A stretch of DNA of 64,000 bases from Ophioderma brevispina (taxonomy: Eukaryota > Echinodermata > Ophiuroidea > Amphilepidida > Ophiodermatidae). Under the pieces are notes generated by a model, which was not told where the DNA came from, made no database searches, and worked only from the letters and a program-made list of their open reading frames with translations. The stretch lies in contig JAMKCH010084949.1 in assembly GCA_023653785.1 (NCBI GenBank), forward strand, positions 62,001-126,000, in the 5' to 3' direction. Below are positions 35,623 through 47,843 of this stretch, one piece after another (positions within the stretch are counted from its first letter, which is position 1; each line of letters begins with the position of its first letter). The position numbers and the translations under genes were made by a program.

Positions 35623-35750
35623 CCCGACGACCCACCCCACCCGGACGCACCCCACCCCGCCACCTCCACAACATATCCCACCCCTCCCTGCCGCCCCACA
35701 CACCCACCGGCCCCCAACACCACCACCCTGCCCCCTCCATTATGATTCAC
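35380..35750 (-). repeat. C-rich minisatellite (G-rich on minus strand), two blocks
   Basis: 35380-35455 and 35623-35750 are made of 'ACCCCACCC', 'CGACCCACC' and 'CACCCCTCCC' phrases, the reverse complement of the G-rich arrays at 2.7-8.7 kb. They are interleaved with the AGGTCA blocks. Open frames are Pro/His-rich shadows. Confidence 0.65.
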
Positions 35751-35799
35751 ACACCAAGATGTATGGTATAGTAGTTGTTCATGTATCAAAGGAATTTTG

Positions 35800-36240
35800 C
35801 AATCGATGTACCCGTTTAGAGATACAGCAATATTGATATTTAATTAGCTCATTTGCATACCTAAGCCGCATGTATCAGGAAACTTTAAAGGCAAAGAAGA
35901 TGCACACCCAAATGGGTTTTTCGAATAGTGAAGGAATTTTACATGTCGATGTCAATTTAAAAAATAAAGCGATTACGCTGATTTTTGCATATTACTTCAG
36001 TCATTTGCATATGGTAATTTGCCCGAAATATGCCTCCTACATCTAATCAGTCGAGAACTCTTACACGCTCCTTCCACCAAGTTACATCATTATACGCCTT
36101 ACGGAACTCAGATAATCTGCACACAAGCCTTGCGGGAAAGTGTTAACATTTTGACGGCCAAAGGTCAAATGAGGGTCACCAGGGACACATGAGGTCACCA
36201 AATGTCACCCCAACCCGGCCCCTCCTTTCCAACAAGGTAC
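35800..36240 (-). repeat. AT-rich ~500-bp module, reverse copy
   Basis: On the minus strand it reads 'CAAGGCTTGTGTGCAGATTA', 'GAGTTCTCGACTGATTAGAT', 'ATATGCAAATGACTGAAGTA', 'ATGCAAAAATCAGCGTAAT' and 'GGTATGCAAATGAGCTAAT', as in 1570-2700. A final AGGTCA/C-rich patch is at 36160-36230. Confidence 0.7.
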
Positions 36241-36244
36241 ATCA

Positions 36245-37250
36245 TCATAGCCCTTCTGGACCTCATGGAAACGTCTAAATCCAATGTGTTGCTTGACCAC
36301 AACACTGAAACAAACCAGTATAAAATTAGAATCCCACATCACACAGTGCCTGCGATCCACGATGTCGTTGATATCAAACAATGAATCGTGCTAGTCTGGC
36401 TCCTACGGGGGCATATATTATATCACAGCGATTTTTGGTTCAAATGCGAAATCATGCCTCTAAATCGCCTCCGGCTCACTAAGCTTCATAGAAGTCTTGA
36501 AAAAGGACGGTTTTATTGCATCATTTCGTCAACTTCGGCCACACAACGCCATTTTTTCTGCATCAGATTCAGAGTTGCCTTATTTTGCTATTTTACGCAA
36601 AACAGGCGCAATCATTTGTTTGGAAGTGCTACAATGCCCCTATGCCCCTGATTTTCAAGGCACTTAAGCATGATATGACGAGGTCATTTAGGGGGGGTTG
36701 GACACCATCAGGAAATTCCAAAATTCTATAAAAAAAACACCACGCTCTTCCATGAACTTACATTACACCCTCTTATGCTAACCGATGGAATTGCACGAGG
36801 TGGTATAGGCGCTCTCAGGGGAGTACCGGTGAATATCGAAATATACTTGGAAAATAGTAAATTTCTCGTAGAAGAGAAAGAAAACGCCATATTGGTTAAG
36901 AACACACCATATTTGGTAAAGAACACAACTATATGGCTTATTGGGGGCACATTTTGGTTCATTTATCACTCAAAATATGGTTTTGAAAAGTTTTTAATTA
37001 ATCTCTATTGGTTTGCCAGGGTTTCCATTGAAGTGTTGGCTCGCTAGCAAACATCGAGCCTGACAAGAGGGTGGTGGTATTTATTAAAATAGGGGCGGAA
37101 AAATGTGTCTACCAGCAGAAATGTGTCGACCAGCTGAAGCTCGGAAGCGTTGAAGGGATTCGCGGAACGTTAGTTCCACGAATCCAAAATCGATTACTAC
37201 TATTCTAGGGTAACGGGGGGGGGGGGGGTCCCAAAGACATCGGAACACGC
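36245..37250. other. Non-coding stretch with a small hairpin
   Basis: No gene recognised. 37156-37185 is an imperfect palindrome (GGATTCG-C-GGAAC, loop GTTA, and its match with one mismatch). A run of about 12 G lies at 37217-37228. Confidence 0.45.
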
Positions 37251-37254
37251 ACCT

Positions 37255-37575
37255 TTAACTTTTAGGGGAAAGTAAAGGCAGAATCAGAATTTCGAAAATA
37301 TATATTTTTGTGTAGAATAAAAATAACATCTAGAAAATAAAGATAGTCACCTAAAACTGCTTAAATCAAATTTGAGATGAATCGGATTTTGATTTTTTCG
37401 TTTCATGCAAGTAAACATTTATGTACACAGTATAACAGTGTCAAGGGATACCGTGTATAAAAACATTCCGGATCCGGAAAATTTTATAAACAAAGTTGTG
37501 ATTTTCTATACGAAGGACCGCGATTGTTTGAAATTGAGTGTGCCTTCATCAGGAAATATCCGAGTCCGCCTTTAA
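37255..37575 (-). mobile_element. Dispersed element F, minus copy (TTAA end)
   Basis: Read on the minus strand from TTAA at 37572: 'AAGGCGGACTCGGATATTTC', later 'TATAGAAAATCACAACTTTG' and 'TTTTCCGGATCCGGAATG'. This matches 49959-50275. Non-coding and TTAA-bounded at the resolved end. Confidence 0.7.
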
Positions 37576-37669
37576 GGTGGACGGATCACGAAATGAGAAC
37601 AATGAGAACGTATAAAAATATCAAAGTCAGGGCGCACCTGTGAGGGACTTTTTATGTTGAACTATGAAT

Positions 37670-38005
37670 TAGAATTTACCCAGTGGGTGTATCGAGTCCA
37701 TCCCACAATGCATCTGTTTTGAAAAAATGTAACCTCAATAAGGTCATGTGACCCCACAAAAATATTCTTTAATACATAAAAACCTGACTTTTACGCTCAT
37801 TTTAGTCCACAAAGTCCGAGTACTTAGGCAATTTTAGCATGATCATCATGTAAATATGTGGTTCTTAAACCTTTTGAACACTTTTTACCCCTAAACACTG
37901 ATATGTGTTAAGTACTTTACAGTACAGGCACATTGCAATGCATTATGGGATTGGTTTTAAATACCCTCTGGGTTTTACCGAAAAGTATGTGATACCATAA
38001 ATAGG
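37670..38005 (+). repeat. Dispersed repeat family G, copy 1
   Basis: 'CCCACAATGCAT', 'ATACATAAAAACCTGACTTT', 'GCTCATTTTAGTCCACAAAG', 'CACTGATATGTGTTAAGTAC' and 'CATTGCAATGCATTATGG' are shared in the same order with 55040-55345. Confidence 0.7.
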
Positions 38006-38610
38006 CAGACCTAGGATGCAGACTAAATGCCTCTCATCTCCCCTTAATATATTCATTTGATTCACCGAATGTTATAAGTAAATATCGCAGGTTCTAATGT
38101 AATGGGCATTGTCTGACTGTGTTGTAATTTCATTTAGGTCTACTAACACAAATAACGCAATTCTAAATTTCCTGCTGAGGAAATCAATCACATGTATTTT
38201 AGCCCATTAGAATACGGCCTGGCAATTGGTCACAATGTAATGTATGTCATATTTCGACCCAATCACCAACGCGGTGAGAATGGTGGTAGGGCTGAAGGCG
38301 GCTAAAGCGTAAAGGCACTATCAGTGATTTGCTAAAGGTACAGTCACACAGAACACAGCTGTCGCATCTCAAGCAGCAACAGCTCCCGACCCAACCTCTT
38401 CCCGACTACACAAGACCGCAATTTTTTTTCAAGATCGGCTACATTCTTGTTTAAATTTGCAAAATGATTAGTCTGCGAGTTTCCCCGTCGTCAACGAGAC
38501 AAGGGATGCTGAAACGCCTATAGTCGATCCAACCTCATATGCCCGTCCCTCTATAGCTGCGACAATTGTATAGAATAGGGTGAATCACTTCAGGTGTAAT
38601 AGGTTTGGAG

Positions 38611-38915
38611 GGCACATGTGGTGCAGTGGATCAGCGCTCGGCTCATAAGCATAAGGTTGTGGGTTCGAGCCCCGCTATCGCCAATGTGTTGTGCACTTGG
38701 GCAAGGCACTTTACCTCGCTTGCCTCTCTCCACCCAGGAGTATAAATGGGTACCGGCATATGCTGGGAATGCAAAACAGACTCGCTGTGCGGGAGGAGTG
38801 GCGAACCCCCCACAGCAACATTATAGGAGGGAGTCTGGCCCAAACGCCAATGACAGAGAGATGGGCACTCCGCCTGCGGGCGCACCACCATTTGCATTTT
38901 GTAATAGGTAGTATA
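38611..38915 (+). repeat. tRNA-derived SINE (tRNA-Met-like head)
   Basis: Pol III A-box 'TGGTGCAGTGG' at 38619-38629 and B-box 'GGTTCGAGCCC' at 38662-38672, spaced as in tRNA. Between them is 'GGCTCATAAGCATAAGGTTG', like the anticodon arm of tRNA-Met (CAT). The body 'TTGGGCAAGGCACTTTACC' ... 'AGGAGTATAAATGGGTACC' is a 3' module I recognise from SINEs of marine deuterostomes. It is not a functional tRNA, because the anticodon stem and acceptor do not pair well. Confidence 0.85.
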
Positions 38916-40924
38916 ATGATAAGCCGATCACAATAGGATTTGACTCCGCGTCCAAGTAAAAAATTAGGACTGAGCACAAAAAGAGTAATGTTTGTCGTAC
39001 ATTTGCAAACTTTTCATGAAATAAAACCATGATGCATAGGCCTATAGTATATCGAATATTATGAGTTAAAATTTCACTTACATTCAGTCATCATCGTCTG
39101 ATTCCGATTCACTGTCACTGTCCTCCGTCAGCTTGATTAGGATTTATGTCAATATCAACAATATTCTCCTTGCTCCAGTAGGAGTCTTCTATCCCAATAA
39201 CATTTTTTTATTGCATTTTTCCAATCTATTTTGGTTGTCTTTTTGTAGAGCTTCCTCAAACAGTTTTTGAACAGATTGTTAGTTTAAAGTCCTTGTTATG
39301 TTTGGCAACCTAAGTTTTATTTGTGACCAAATGAGTTCTATTGGGTTACGATCCGGGTGTGGTGATAGGAGGAGGCGAACATTTCATGGCTATATGCTTT
39401 GGCCAGATCATCTATTCTGCACCTTGTGTAGTTGGACATCAAAGACACTTGCCATAAAACGCAAGGAAAATATTGATGGCTGCCCTTCTTTAAATCCCAC
39501 ACTGGCCTGAGCACAGTGCGAGTGATAATTATCTACGCTCATGTTAATCCTCTAAGACGATTCAAATCAATGATTTGTTTGATTGAAGCGTTATATTATT
39601 GTCCCTCATACATCAGAGCTTATACCTCAACGCAAATGGTTATGGGGGAATATGAGGTTGGATCGACCTATAAAGCAATAGGCGACAGCATCATGCATGA
39701 AATCAACAAGATCAAGCATGTTTAATTGGCGACGTCACTTGTTCAATCTCCGATCAGTAGGCGAACTTGAAAACGACGATACAATGTGTGACATTGTCGC
39801 TGTAAGACTGCTCGTCGATTGGTCGCCGGTGTTGGACCGTCAAGAAAGGTTTAAAGTCACATAGGAGACAAAACCCGCCGACGAGACCCTCCCAACCTCT
39901 TCCAACACACAAGACCACATTTTGTTCAAAAGACAAGCGATGCTCATGCTAACAGTAGGGGACAGCATCATAAAATCAATAACGTTCAAGCATGCACTTG
40001 TTCAGTTCCCAATCAGTCGCAGGCCTTAACAAGACAGCACATGTGTGACATGTTGCTGTAAGACGCAATCGGGACTATAGTCTGTATTCGCCGAGTTTAG
40101 TCGCCGTTTTAACATGTCCAGTTGGCACAAGACGGGAAGTGTGGGTAGGGGAGGTCTTATGTGTGACTATACTAAAAGGTTAGTCACACAGAAGACAGCT
40201 CCGACCCACCATTACCGACTACACAAGACCGCATTTTGTTTCAAAATCGGCTACAGTCTTGTTCAAACTTGTAAAATTTACAAGTTTATCCCGACCAGGG
40301 ATGATTAGTCTGTAGAGTATCCCGTCGTCATACGAGACATGGGGTGGCTTGAAACTGCCGGTATAGGCGACAGCATCATGGAATTGAATCAACAAGATCC
40401 AGCATGTTTAATTGACGACGCCATTTGTTCAGTCCCCGATTAGTCGCCGAGCTTGAAACGACAGCAAAAGTTGTGTAATGTCGGCTGTCAAGACTGCCGT
40501 TGATTGGTTCGAGTTGTTGACGCCAAGTAAAGGTAACCGTCGCATGAAGATCAACACGGCGACGCGACCCACCTCTCCGCAACTACACAAGAACCACTTT
40601 TAAATCGGTTGCAGTGTTGTTCAAATTCCAAGAACAAGATATGCTCAATCGCCGAGCAGTAGGCGATCAAGCCATTTCACTTGTTCAGTTCTCATTCAGT
40701 CGCAGACCGTAACACAACAGCACAGGTTGTGCTGTTCAAGACTGTAGTCTGGCGACTTATCTTCTGTAGTCCGGTGGCTGCATTTTCTCTCCCGCTTGGA
40801 GCAGGGTCATTGCCGACCATTTTCCAACTGCACACACCATTCACTGATGCGAACCAACTCATCGGCCTACCGCTTTCCAAACCGCTCACTTGTTCAAAGC
40901 CGACCTTCCCTATTCGCAAACCAC

Positions 40925-41635
40925 CCACGATTTTTTAAGCTTGCAAAAGAAAAAATCGTGGCGGGTTTTTTCCAATTTGCCACATGCTCCCTTACCACCC
41001 AAGACTGCAGAAGACTGTACAGGACATCCCAGACTTGTCCAAAACTACACTGAAAAGGAAAAAAACAAAATTACTCACGATTTTCGAAAACTGGCGCAAT
41101 CGGCCCCATCTTGAGCAGTCTGTCAGCAGGTTTTCTATCAAAAAATGAGTAATACTACAGACGACGCACACAGGCCAATCTTGCCAAAACTACACTTGAA
41201 AAAGAAAAACTGCTCACGATTTTTCGAAAATTGGCCAATCGGCCACCATCTGAAGTGGGTTTCTGCTAGCAAAATCGGCTGTGTGACGAGCCTTAAATTT
41301 GCCACGTGCTCCCTCCCTACACACTGCAGAAACCTTTACAGGAACGTCCGCAGACTTGGCAAAAATACACCTGAAAAAGGAAAATTAACTCACGATTTTC
41401 AAAAATGGCCAATCGGCATCAGCCTTGAGCAGTCTTCTGAAGTGGTTTTTCTGCAAATAATCGGTAAGACTACAGGAGATTGTACAGAACACTCCCTCAG
41501 ACTTGTCCAAAACTACACATGAACACGAACCAACTGCTCACGATTTCCGAAAATTGTCCAATCGTCAACCAGCTGAGCAGTCTGGAGTGGGTTTTCTAGC
41601 CAAAAAAATCGGCTGTGTGACCGCATGAGCCTTTA
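40925..41635 (+). repeat. Degenerate tandem repeat, 140-180 bp unit, about 5 copies
   Basis: Each unit carries 'CTCACGATTTTCGAAAA', 'TTGGCCAATCGGC', 'CTTGAGCAGTCT', 'GGTTTTCTA', then 'ACTGCAGA-AACTGTACAGGA' and 'CAGACTTGTCCAAAACTACA'. Unit starts are near 40925, 41071, 41210, 41388 and 41534. Confidence 0.7.
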
Positions 41636-41837
41636 ATCAGAAAATCGAAAAAAATCATCAAAATCATATAACCAAATTAATATACAAACCCATTCCTGTA
41701 TATAGCGCATTACACACAAAAGTCTCATGCGCTGTTGCCCATTATTATTATGCTGCCGTCAGAAATCGTCACAACATCATTTCGCGTCCTCTAGTGGCAG
41801 CTGGCTAAGCGCCAACCCTTAGATTGCAATATCACCC

Positions 41838-41985
41838 ATAACATTCCCCAATTGTCGCTGGGTCGACGAGGCCATTGAGACTAAGTATCTTGCCCAAGGA
41901 CACAAAACACGTTGGCCACGGCAGGGCTCGAACTCGGGCCTGCTGGTCACGAGTCCGCATTTTTCCACTGGACCACACGTGCATG
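41838..41985 (-). repeat. tRNA-derived SINE fragment, minus strand
   Basis: On the minus strand an A-box 'TGGTCCAGTGG' (41965-41975) and a B-box 'AGTTCGAGCCC' (41924-41934) are followed by 'CCTTGGGCAAGATACTTAG', the same kind of body as the SINE at 38611. Truncated after about 150 bp. Confidence 0.8.
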
Positions 41986-42169
41986 TATGTAACAAATATA
42001 GGCATCCTAACTACCCTGCAAATGATAATACGGCACAGACGCAACCCGTAAGACAAAATCGGACATTTTAGTCATCACTGGCCGTACTGACATTTGCTAC
42101 CACACGTATTTGAATGGAGACTCGTATCTTGGAACACTGACGTGTTCTTCCTTTTCTGCCAATTCTTCA

Positions 42170-42282
42170 GTTGGAAAAAGTAACTTATGGGAATTCTACA
42201 GACTTATCCTTCACCTTCAAATTATTCCTACAAATTTCAAACATTTTGACTTTTTATGATAAATCACTGATAGTGTCTTTAA
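42170..42282 (-). repeat. Family E terminus, minus strand
   Basis: Read on the minus strand: 'TTTAAAGACACTATCAGTGA' then 'GTTTGAAATTTGTAGGAATA', matching 29956-30065. In opposite orientation to the bare E end at 38310, so the two may be the ends of one element into which block K and a SINE inserted. Confidence 0.55.
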
Positions 42283-42510
42283 ATATTTGGAAGCTGCATT
42301 TTAACTGGTTAATGAAATGGATATATGATGTAATTGGCCAATCAGAAATGCTGTATGAATTGCAGATGGGGATAAGCCAACCATTCGGGTGATAATGACG
42401 AAAATCGTACACTTATAGATAAGTCCGGAGATGCCCCTAACATGAAATGGACAAAAAAATAAACGACGTTTTCTAACCATGGCGCACCTCCGAATTTCAT
42501 TTCTTTACAG

Positions 42511-42592
42511 TGTGGTACTGGTGAATCTAGTATAGCAACAGGACTCAGGCAAAGAGTAGACGAACTGGAACAAAAAGTTAAAAAAATACTTG
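42511..42592 (+). CDS. FReD gene, coiled-coil exon
   Basis: An 82-nt internal exon between acceptor 'TTTCTTTACAG' and donor 'GTGAGT'. It codes 27 residues beginning 'CGTGESSIATGLRQRVDELE' and continuing in a Lys-rich heptad pattern (hydrophobic L, V, L, V, I positions). A short coiled coil ahead of a fibrinogen domain is the usual trimerising element of ficolin/angiopoietin-type proteins. It ends in phase 1, which fits exactly the start of the next exon at 43022. One Cys at its start could form an interchain bond. Upstream exon(s), with start codon and probable signal peptide, were not identified. Confidence 0.8.
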
Positions 42593-43021
42593 GTGAGTAT
42601 GGTACTTTTTGTATTTTAAAAATTACCCACATTCCTATCGGAATCACAACGATAGGGTATACATTTCATCACAAAAGATGTAGATTTTATAAGGAATTTG
42701 CAGAAAAAATATCGAAGAAAAACGAACATTATAAACGTTCTTGGCTATAATGTCCGTTTCACATTTGTCATATTTGTATGAGCATAGAAATTCAATAAAA
42801 CGTCTTCTTTATTTTTCTACTCTTTTTAATATGGTCTATGTGAATTCAATATGAGTGATCTATCTTCAAAAATTAATGAAATGCTTAAATAACCAACAAA
42901 CCAAAACATAACGATATAGCCTACAATTGCAAGAAACACACACACACTCCCCCCTCCCCCCCCCCACACACACATATCAAAATCGTGATTTATGAGCCTA
43001 TTGTGTATTTATTACTTGCAG

Positions 43022-46000
43022 AAAATAGAAAGGAGTATGATGACTGGACATCAATTCAGGACACATATGAGTATGACAGTTCCATAAGTGATGAAAGGTC
43101 ACAAACGTCCGAAAAACCTTCAATTACTTCCTTAGCAGAACGTTGGAGAGACTCGGCACCGTTGCCTCCTCGCGCCCCTACAACTAGACCAGTTGAATCT
43201 AGTTCCAGCACATCGCTACCTACAAAACTCGACAGAAACAATCTAGTGAATTCTGATGCATTCTACGGCGCTGAAAGAGGACCCCGACTACCACAGCGCA
43301 TACAAGGAACTCCTCCAGAACTGAAGCCAGTACCAACCTTTCCTGACATTATCGAACATCATCCGGCTAACAACGACGATGTTTACGAACTTGAGCCGAA
43401 CATAACAAAACCTCAATCGGTATCGACTTTCGTAACACCTGAATTCCAAAATCATTCAAAAGATACTGACAAAGAAAGTCTTGAATGGCACACTTTTGAA
43501 TCACAACAACGTATTGAGAGTGTCCATCAAGATTTACCAACATCATCATCAGCAGTTTCTGCTTCTGTTGCTGACAGAGTCCATCAAGGCATACCGACTA
43601 CAGCAGCAGCTGCTTTTCCTAGAAGAACTGACGATTACCACGATGGTGGTACTAATTTACAGTTTTCAAAAGGGAATGCATCCCAATCAACAACTCCTCA
43701 GGTAATTACAAACACCGAGAAACCTTTTCATCGTGGTTTGAGCAAAATTTTAGGAATTCCCACCACATCTGGGATTCCTCACGACCGACAACCGACACGG
43801 GAATCAGAAGGCAATGTGCATGGGATAGACACTATCCGTGGTGAAGATTCAGCAAAATCAAAGGTGCTTGAAACTTTAAATGGTCCTAAAATATCCTCAA
43901 GTGATATGGAATTTCAAACTTCGTCAGCACCATTTCAAGACACCCAAGTCCAAACAGATTCTTCAGTTCCACCAACCTATTTACAGACAAACAATGATTC
44001 AAGATCATCGGTAATGCAGATGGAACCTATAACAAGTCTTGAATCAAAAACAAAATCTACTTCTCCTAGTGAAGTATCAACAAAAAGTGGTATTGTCAGC
44101 GAACATATTGCTTTTAGCACATATCCACATGAAAGCGACAATGACGAACAACAGATGAGTATAACCACACCAATGTCGCCCACTTCGCAGTCTTCAAAAT
44201 CAGTGGATATCACGCACGTGCAAACAGATCGCCGCTTAATTCCAGAGTTATATGATGCTGGTGACCAAAATGGTCACTTCGACGACATTACCTCAAATGA
44301 AGGTGTTTACGCACCAAATGGTGATCACGGCGAAGAACATGTGGATTTGTACAAAGCAAATACTAACAACGTGAGAAGTACCACTATGGCATCACGGACA
44401 ACGGAAAAAGATTTCCAAGAAGGTACAGAAACTATCCAACAAAGCAACGGACATGGAGATATTGAAAATAAAAAGAATTATCCTGGAGATACGAACTCAA
44501 AGAGTGCTATTCATGCACCAAATGGTCATAGAAGTGAACATCCACTCGTGGACGATACTGCCGATGCGAACTTTTTCACTGAAAAAACACAAACAGAAGA
44601 GAAAGTCTTCCAGGAACAAACAAAAGACACAGAACAAAACCAACAGTTTGAAGAGCTGAATCACCAAAACGGACGCCAAGAGGATGTTTTTCCAAATGGT
44701 GGTGTTTATGAAGATAATGATGATAACGAAAATTATCATCCTGATGAAGATGATACCACCAGTGTGAATGTTACGGCTGGAGCTGAAGAGAACGTTTTTC
44801 CAGGACATAGAGAAGGCACCATGCAAGGTAATCGTCAAGCTCAATATACCGATGAAACCAAGCATGTGACAGCAACTACTATTTTGCGTATTACAGGCAA
44901 TTTAAGTACGAATACGAATGCCAAATATCAACACCAACAGTCGTTGCGAGACGCAAACAGGAAAGTCCTAGGGACCATACCCAAACAACCGTTTCTTCCT
45001 ATTTAGACAACTTGAATTTAGATGAAAATGAAATGGCTTTTCGAGAACATCTTGACTCGCCGACGCTCTCGGCACATTCTAAATCAGACACATTTGCTGC
45101 TATCTTAAAAAGTTCGAAAGAACCTGCTGTTTCAAGTAACCCAATGGAAACCAGTAAGGAAGGACAAGGCAAGGGCGAGGTTTTTCAGCAAAAGACGAAT
45201 TTGGACATGTATGACTCAGAAAACCGTATGTCAGAACAGAGTAATCCAACCGAATCTTATGATACACGCATGCATACAGTTGCGATTAATCCTAGTCATA
45301 TAGAACTAGAATTTCCTGATATTCAAAACAAAAACCTACCCGATGAGGAAATAGAACATGTATTTCCTAAGGAAATCGATGCATTAGATGAAACAGAAAT
45401 GATAGATTTAGGACTCACAAACAAAGGTGACGTCGTTGAGCTTATTTCAATAGATACTAGTATTATTGCTGCTGCTTCTGTGTCTCCTACAAAAGTCTTG
45501 GAGGAGCTTGACAAGTCAACATTTGACGAAGCTGAACATTTATCTGCACCTGAAATACCTGACGACACCATCGCTCCAGATGCAACCGATATGAAAGTTA
45601 CAAAACATTTTGGGCGTCTTGATGAAGACAACATAGATAGTTTTAATCCTTCAGCTACAGCTTCTGCTATTTCAGAAATTGATGGAAACATTAAAAAGTT
45701 GGAATTTGATGTAACAGAAGACGCCAAAAGTACTGGTCAAATAAACACTGATCTTTTAACCATTAAGGTGTCAGGCACAGTGAGTGCAGATCTTGTCGAA
45801 ATAAACCTTCCAGAAAACCATGATAAAAGTGAAAGAGTTATGAAGCATGAAGAACATATTGAAAGAATGAATAAACACCTACAAGATTCTCAGCAAGTGC
45901 TTCCGACAGAGCATTCATACTACGAAGTTACTGAAAAACAAAGCGGCACAACGTCAGACACGTTTATTCCGGAGGAATTGAGCAAAGGCAATCTGGAGAC

Positions 46001-47843
46001 AGACGAAATGGATACTTATGATAAGACTGGCATTCCAACAACGAAGGATATACCGAGTGAAGATGTTACGACACCCAGTCGCGACTTAATTGGCATTCAT
46101 CTTGAAGCTCTTGAAAAAGTCGAAGATATCTTCATTCAAGCAGACACTGACGGCAGAAATCCAATGGAAAAGATATCTGATACACTCATTGCAAATGAAA
46201 ATACGGATACTGTCAGAATCAGTGAACCAGGCGAACAGTTAAACACTGAAATACATGAGAAATACCAAGAACACAGCCATTTCAACTCTGCAACAACATC
46301 ACCCACTCTGACGACAGAACAGCAATTGCTACACACAAAAGAGTTAGTAGAAAACATGGATCGTGATTTAAACAACCAACACACAACAATTGCTGAAAAA
46401 GAGATCACCGAAATATCGCAACAGACAGACAAAACCTATATCTCGAGGGGTACAGAGGTTGAGAGCCCAGAAGAAACACTAAACAAAGAAACACTGGCTA
46501 CATCAATTCATCTCAATGACACTGATATTGTAAATGTTGAGGTTATTGACGATATTCGTGAAAGAATGGACAATCATAAGAATGACAACAAAGAAGTCAC
46601 TACCTCTCAAGCAGACTCTCAACTAAATGTTGAAACCGATACGACAGCACACATGATAATTGCCAATGAGTTTGACATTGATGATGTCGGTACTGATCGA
46701 CAAGACAACCATCAGGCAAGTCACACAGTGGTTAAGTTTGACGAGCAAGGTCAGTCCAGGTCGCAAGTTATCTCAAGTACTCAAGAGACACAACATCACC
46801 TTATCACCGCAGGTCATCCGACGCAGAAGTCATCGAAAGAGTCGCATGGAACGGTAACACAAAAACCGCCTATTGAACAAGAATTAGATAGTGATAATAA
46901 CAACGGTAATTCATTTAACATAGACGAGGTCATCCCTGAAGGCATAACGGATTTAGAGAAATCTGAAGTTGTTCAAGACAAAGAAGCAAGCAAATCAAGT
47001 GTTAGTCTTGTTTTCAGCAATGTTGAAATTCAAAGACCTACCCCTCGAACAGAAACTGATTTAGTTCTTCCAACGGAGAAAGCCTCGCAAACGCTTTCAG
47101 CTAATGAGCATGTTGATGTTGTTGACATCATTGAACAAAGCAAGCATGCTGAGAGTAGAACAAACGTCGAAACTGAACATCACATACAATTCAATACTTC
47201 ATCTCCTACTCTGGAAACACATGACAAATCAGCAGCAACGCATTCAATAGATGGTATTTCAAACATACAGCGCTTAGCAATAACAAATAAACCATCTAGT
47301 CGGGAAGACCATGGAGAGATGACGACGGGTGATCTTAGAGAAAGCCACGAAACCAACGTTAACATACATCTTGAAGAAGAGAAGTCTTCAGAAGTCAGAG
47401 TTGAATTGGTAGGTGGGGAAGAAGATACCATCACATGGGATGAACAATCGTTATCTCAGTCATCCGACGTAGATTACTTTGACATCAAGAAGAACGTAGC
47501 GACAACAGAACAAACAAGTACAAAAACAACACAAACTTTGAGACCACCACTTGTTGGCGAAGAAGCGGGAGTGTATTCTGAAGATAAACCGCGATGGAGG
47601 GAATTTAAACTGAAATTGTACCCTGATGGTTCTTTACCGGGAAAGCCTGCACACCCAACTCCTCTTGCCCGAGCGGCAAACTGCAGAGATGGTTGTACCT
47701 GTTTGTATCACAAAGGGTTCAGACGAGAAGGCGTGTATTCTATCCCCAATCCGCCGTTATCAGGCAAGCGTGGAAGGATGTTTTCAGTGTCATGTGAGAT
47801 GGATAAAGATGGCTCGGCCTGGACGGTAATACAAAGACGCTTG
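43022..47843 (+). CDS. FReD gene, giant exon: disordered Ser/Thr/Glu-rich region plus FReD start
   Basis: Follows acceptor 'TTATTACTTGCAG' and ends at donor 'GTAAGA' in phase 0, a 4.82-kb exon. The first ~1,550 residues contain no Cys, are rich in Ser, Thr, Glu, Asp, Asn and Gln, and have N-glycosylation sequons (for example NITK, NHSK, NASQ, NDSR, NVTA, NLST). They look intrinsically disordered and extracellular. Degenerate internal repeats occur: 'VYAPNGDHGE'/'IHAPNGHRSE' with 'KDFQEGTET'/'KVFQEQTKD', and 'TLIANENTD'/'TLSANEHVD' about 304 residues apart. From 47676 the fibrinogen-related domain opens ('NCRDGCTC', 'EGVYSI', 'FSVSCEMDKDGSAWTVIQRR'). One frame change lies between 44856 and 44999; the upstream frame stops at 45004 and the downstream frame is open from 44856. 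Confidence 0.85.

Larger units (their letters stand above)
38310..41635. mobile_element. Composite repeat block K with CACACAG-type ends, inside family E
   Basis: A family E end ('TAAAGGCACTATCAGTGATT', 38310) is followed at once by 'CTAAAGGTACAGTCACACAG'. The block ends at about 41610-41635 with 'GGCTGTGTGACCGCATGAGC' + CTTTAA, an inverted match of that second end. Inside are degenerate copies of 'CACAAGACCGCA', 'TCAGTCGCAGACCGTAAC' and 'GGCGACAGCATCATG' phrases (38410-40680) and a 140-180 bp tandem repeat (40925-41635). No transposase was seen. It is best read as an array-bearing non-autonomous DNA transposon, or several nested ones. Confidence 0.5.

Noticed and set aside
38611..38683. Candidate functional tRNA-Met gene
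   Set aside because: A and B boxes are good, but the anticodon and acceptor stems do not pair and SINE body sequence follows directly, so it is a SINE head.
41838..41985. Second candidate tRNA on the minus strand
   Set aside because: Same reasoning: Pol III boxes with a SINE body and no cloverleaf.
46136..46432. Minus-strand frames opposite the giant FReD exon (also 45323-45727 and 44497-44865)
   Set aside because: Antisense shadows of a long Ser/Thr/Glu-rich coding exon.
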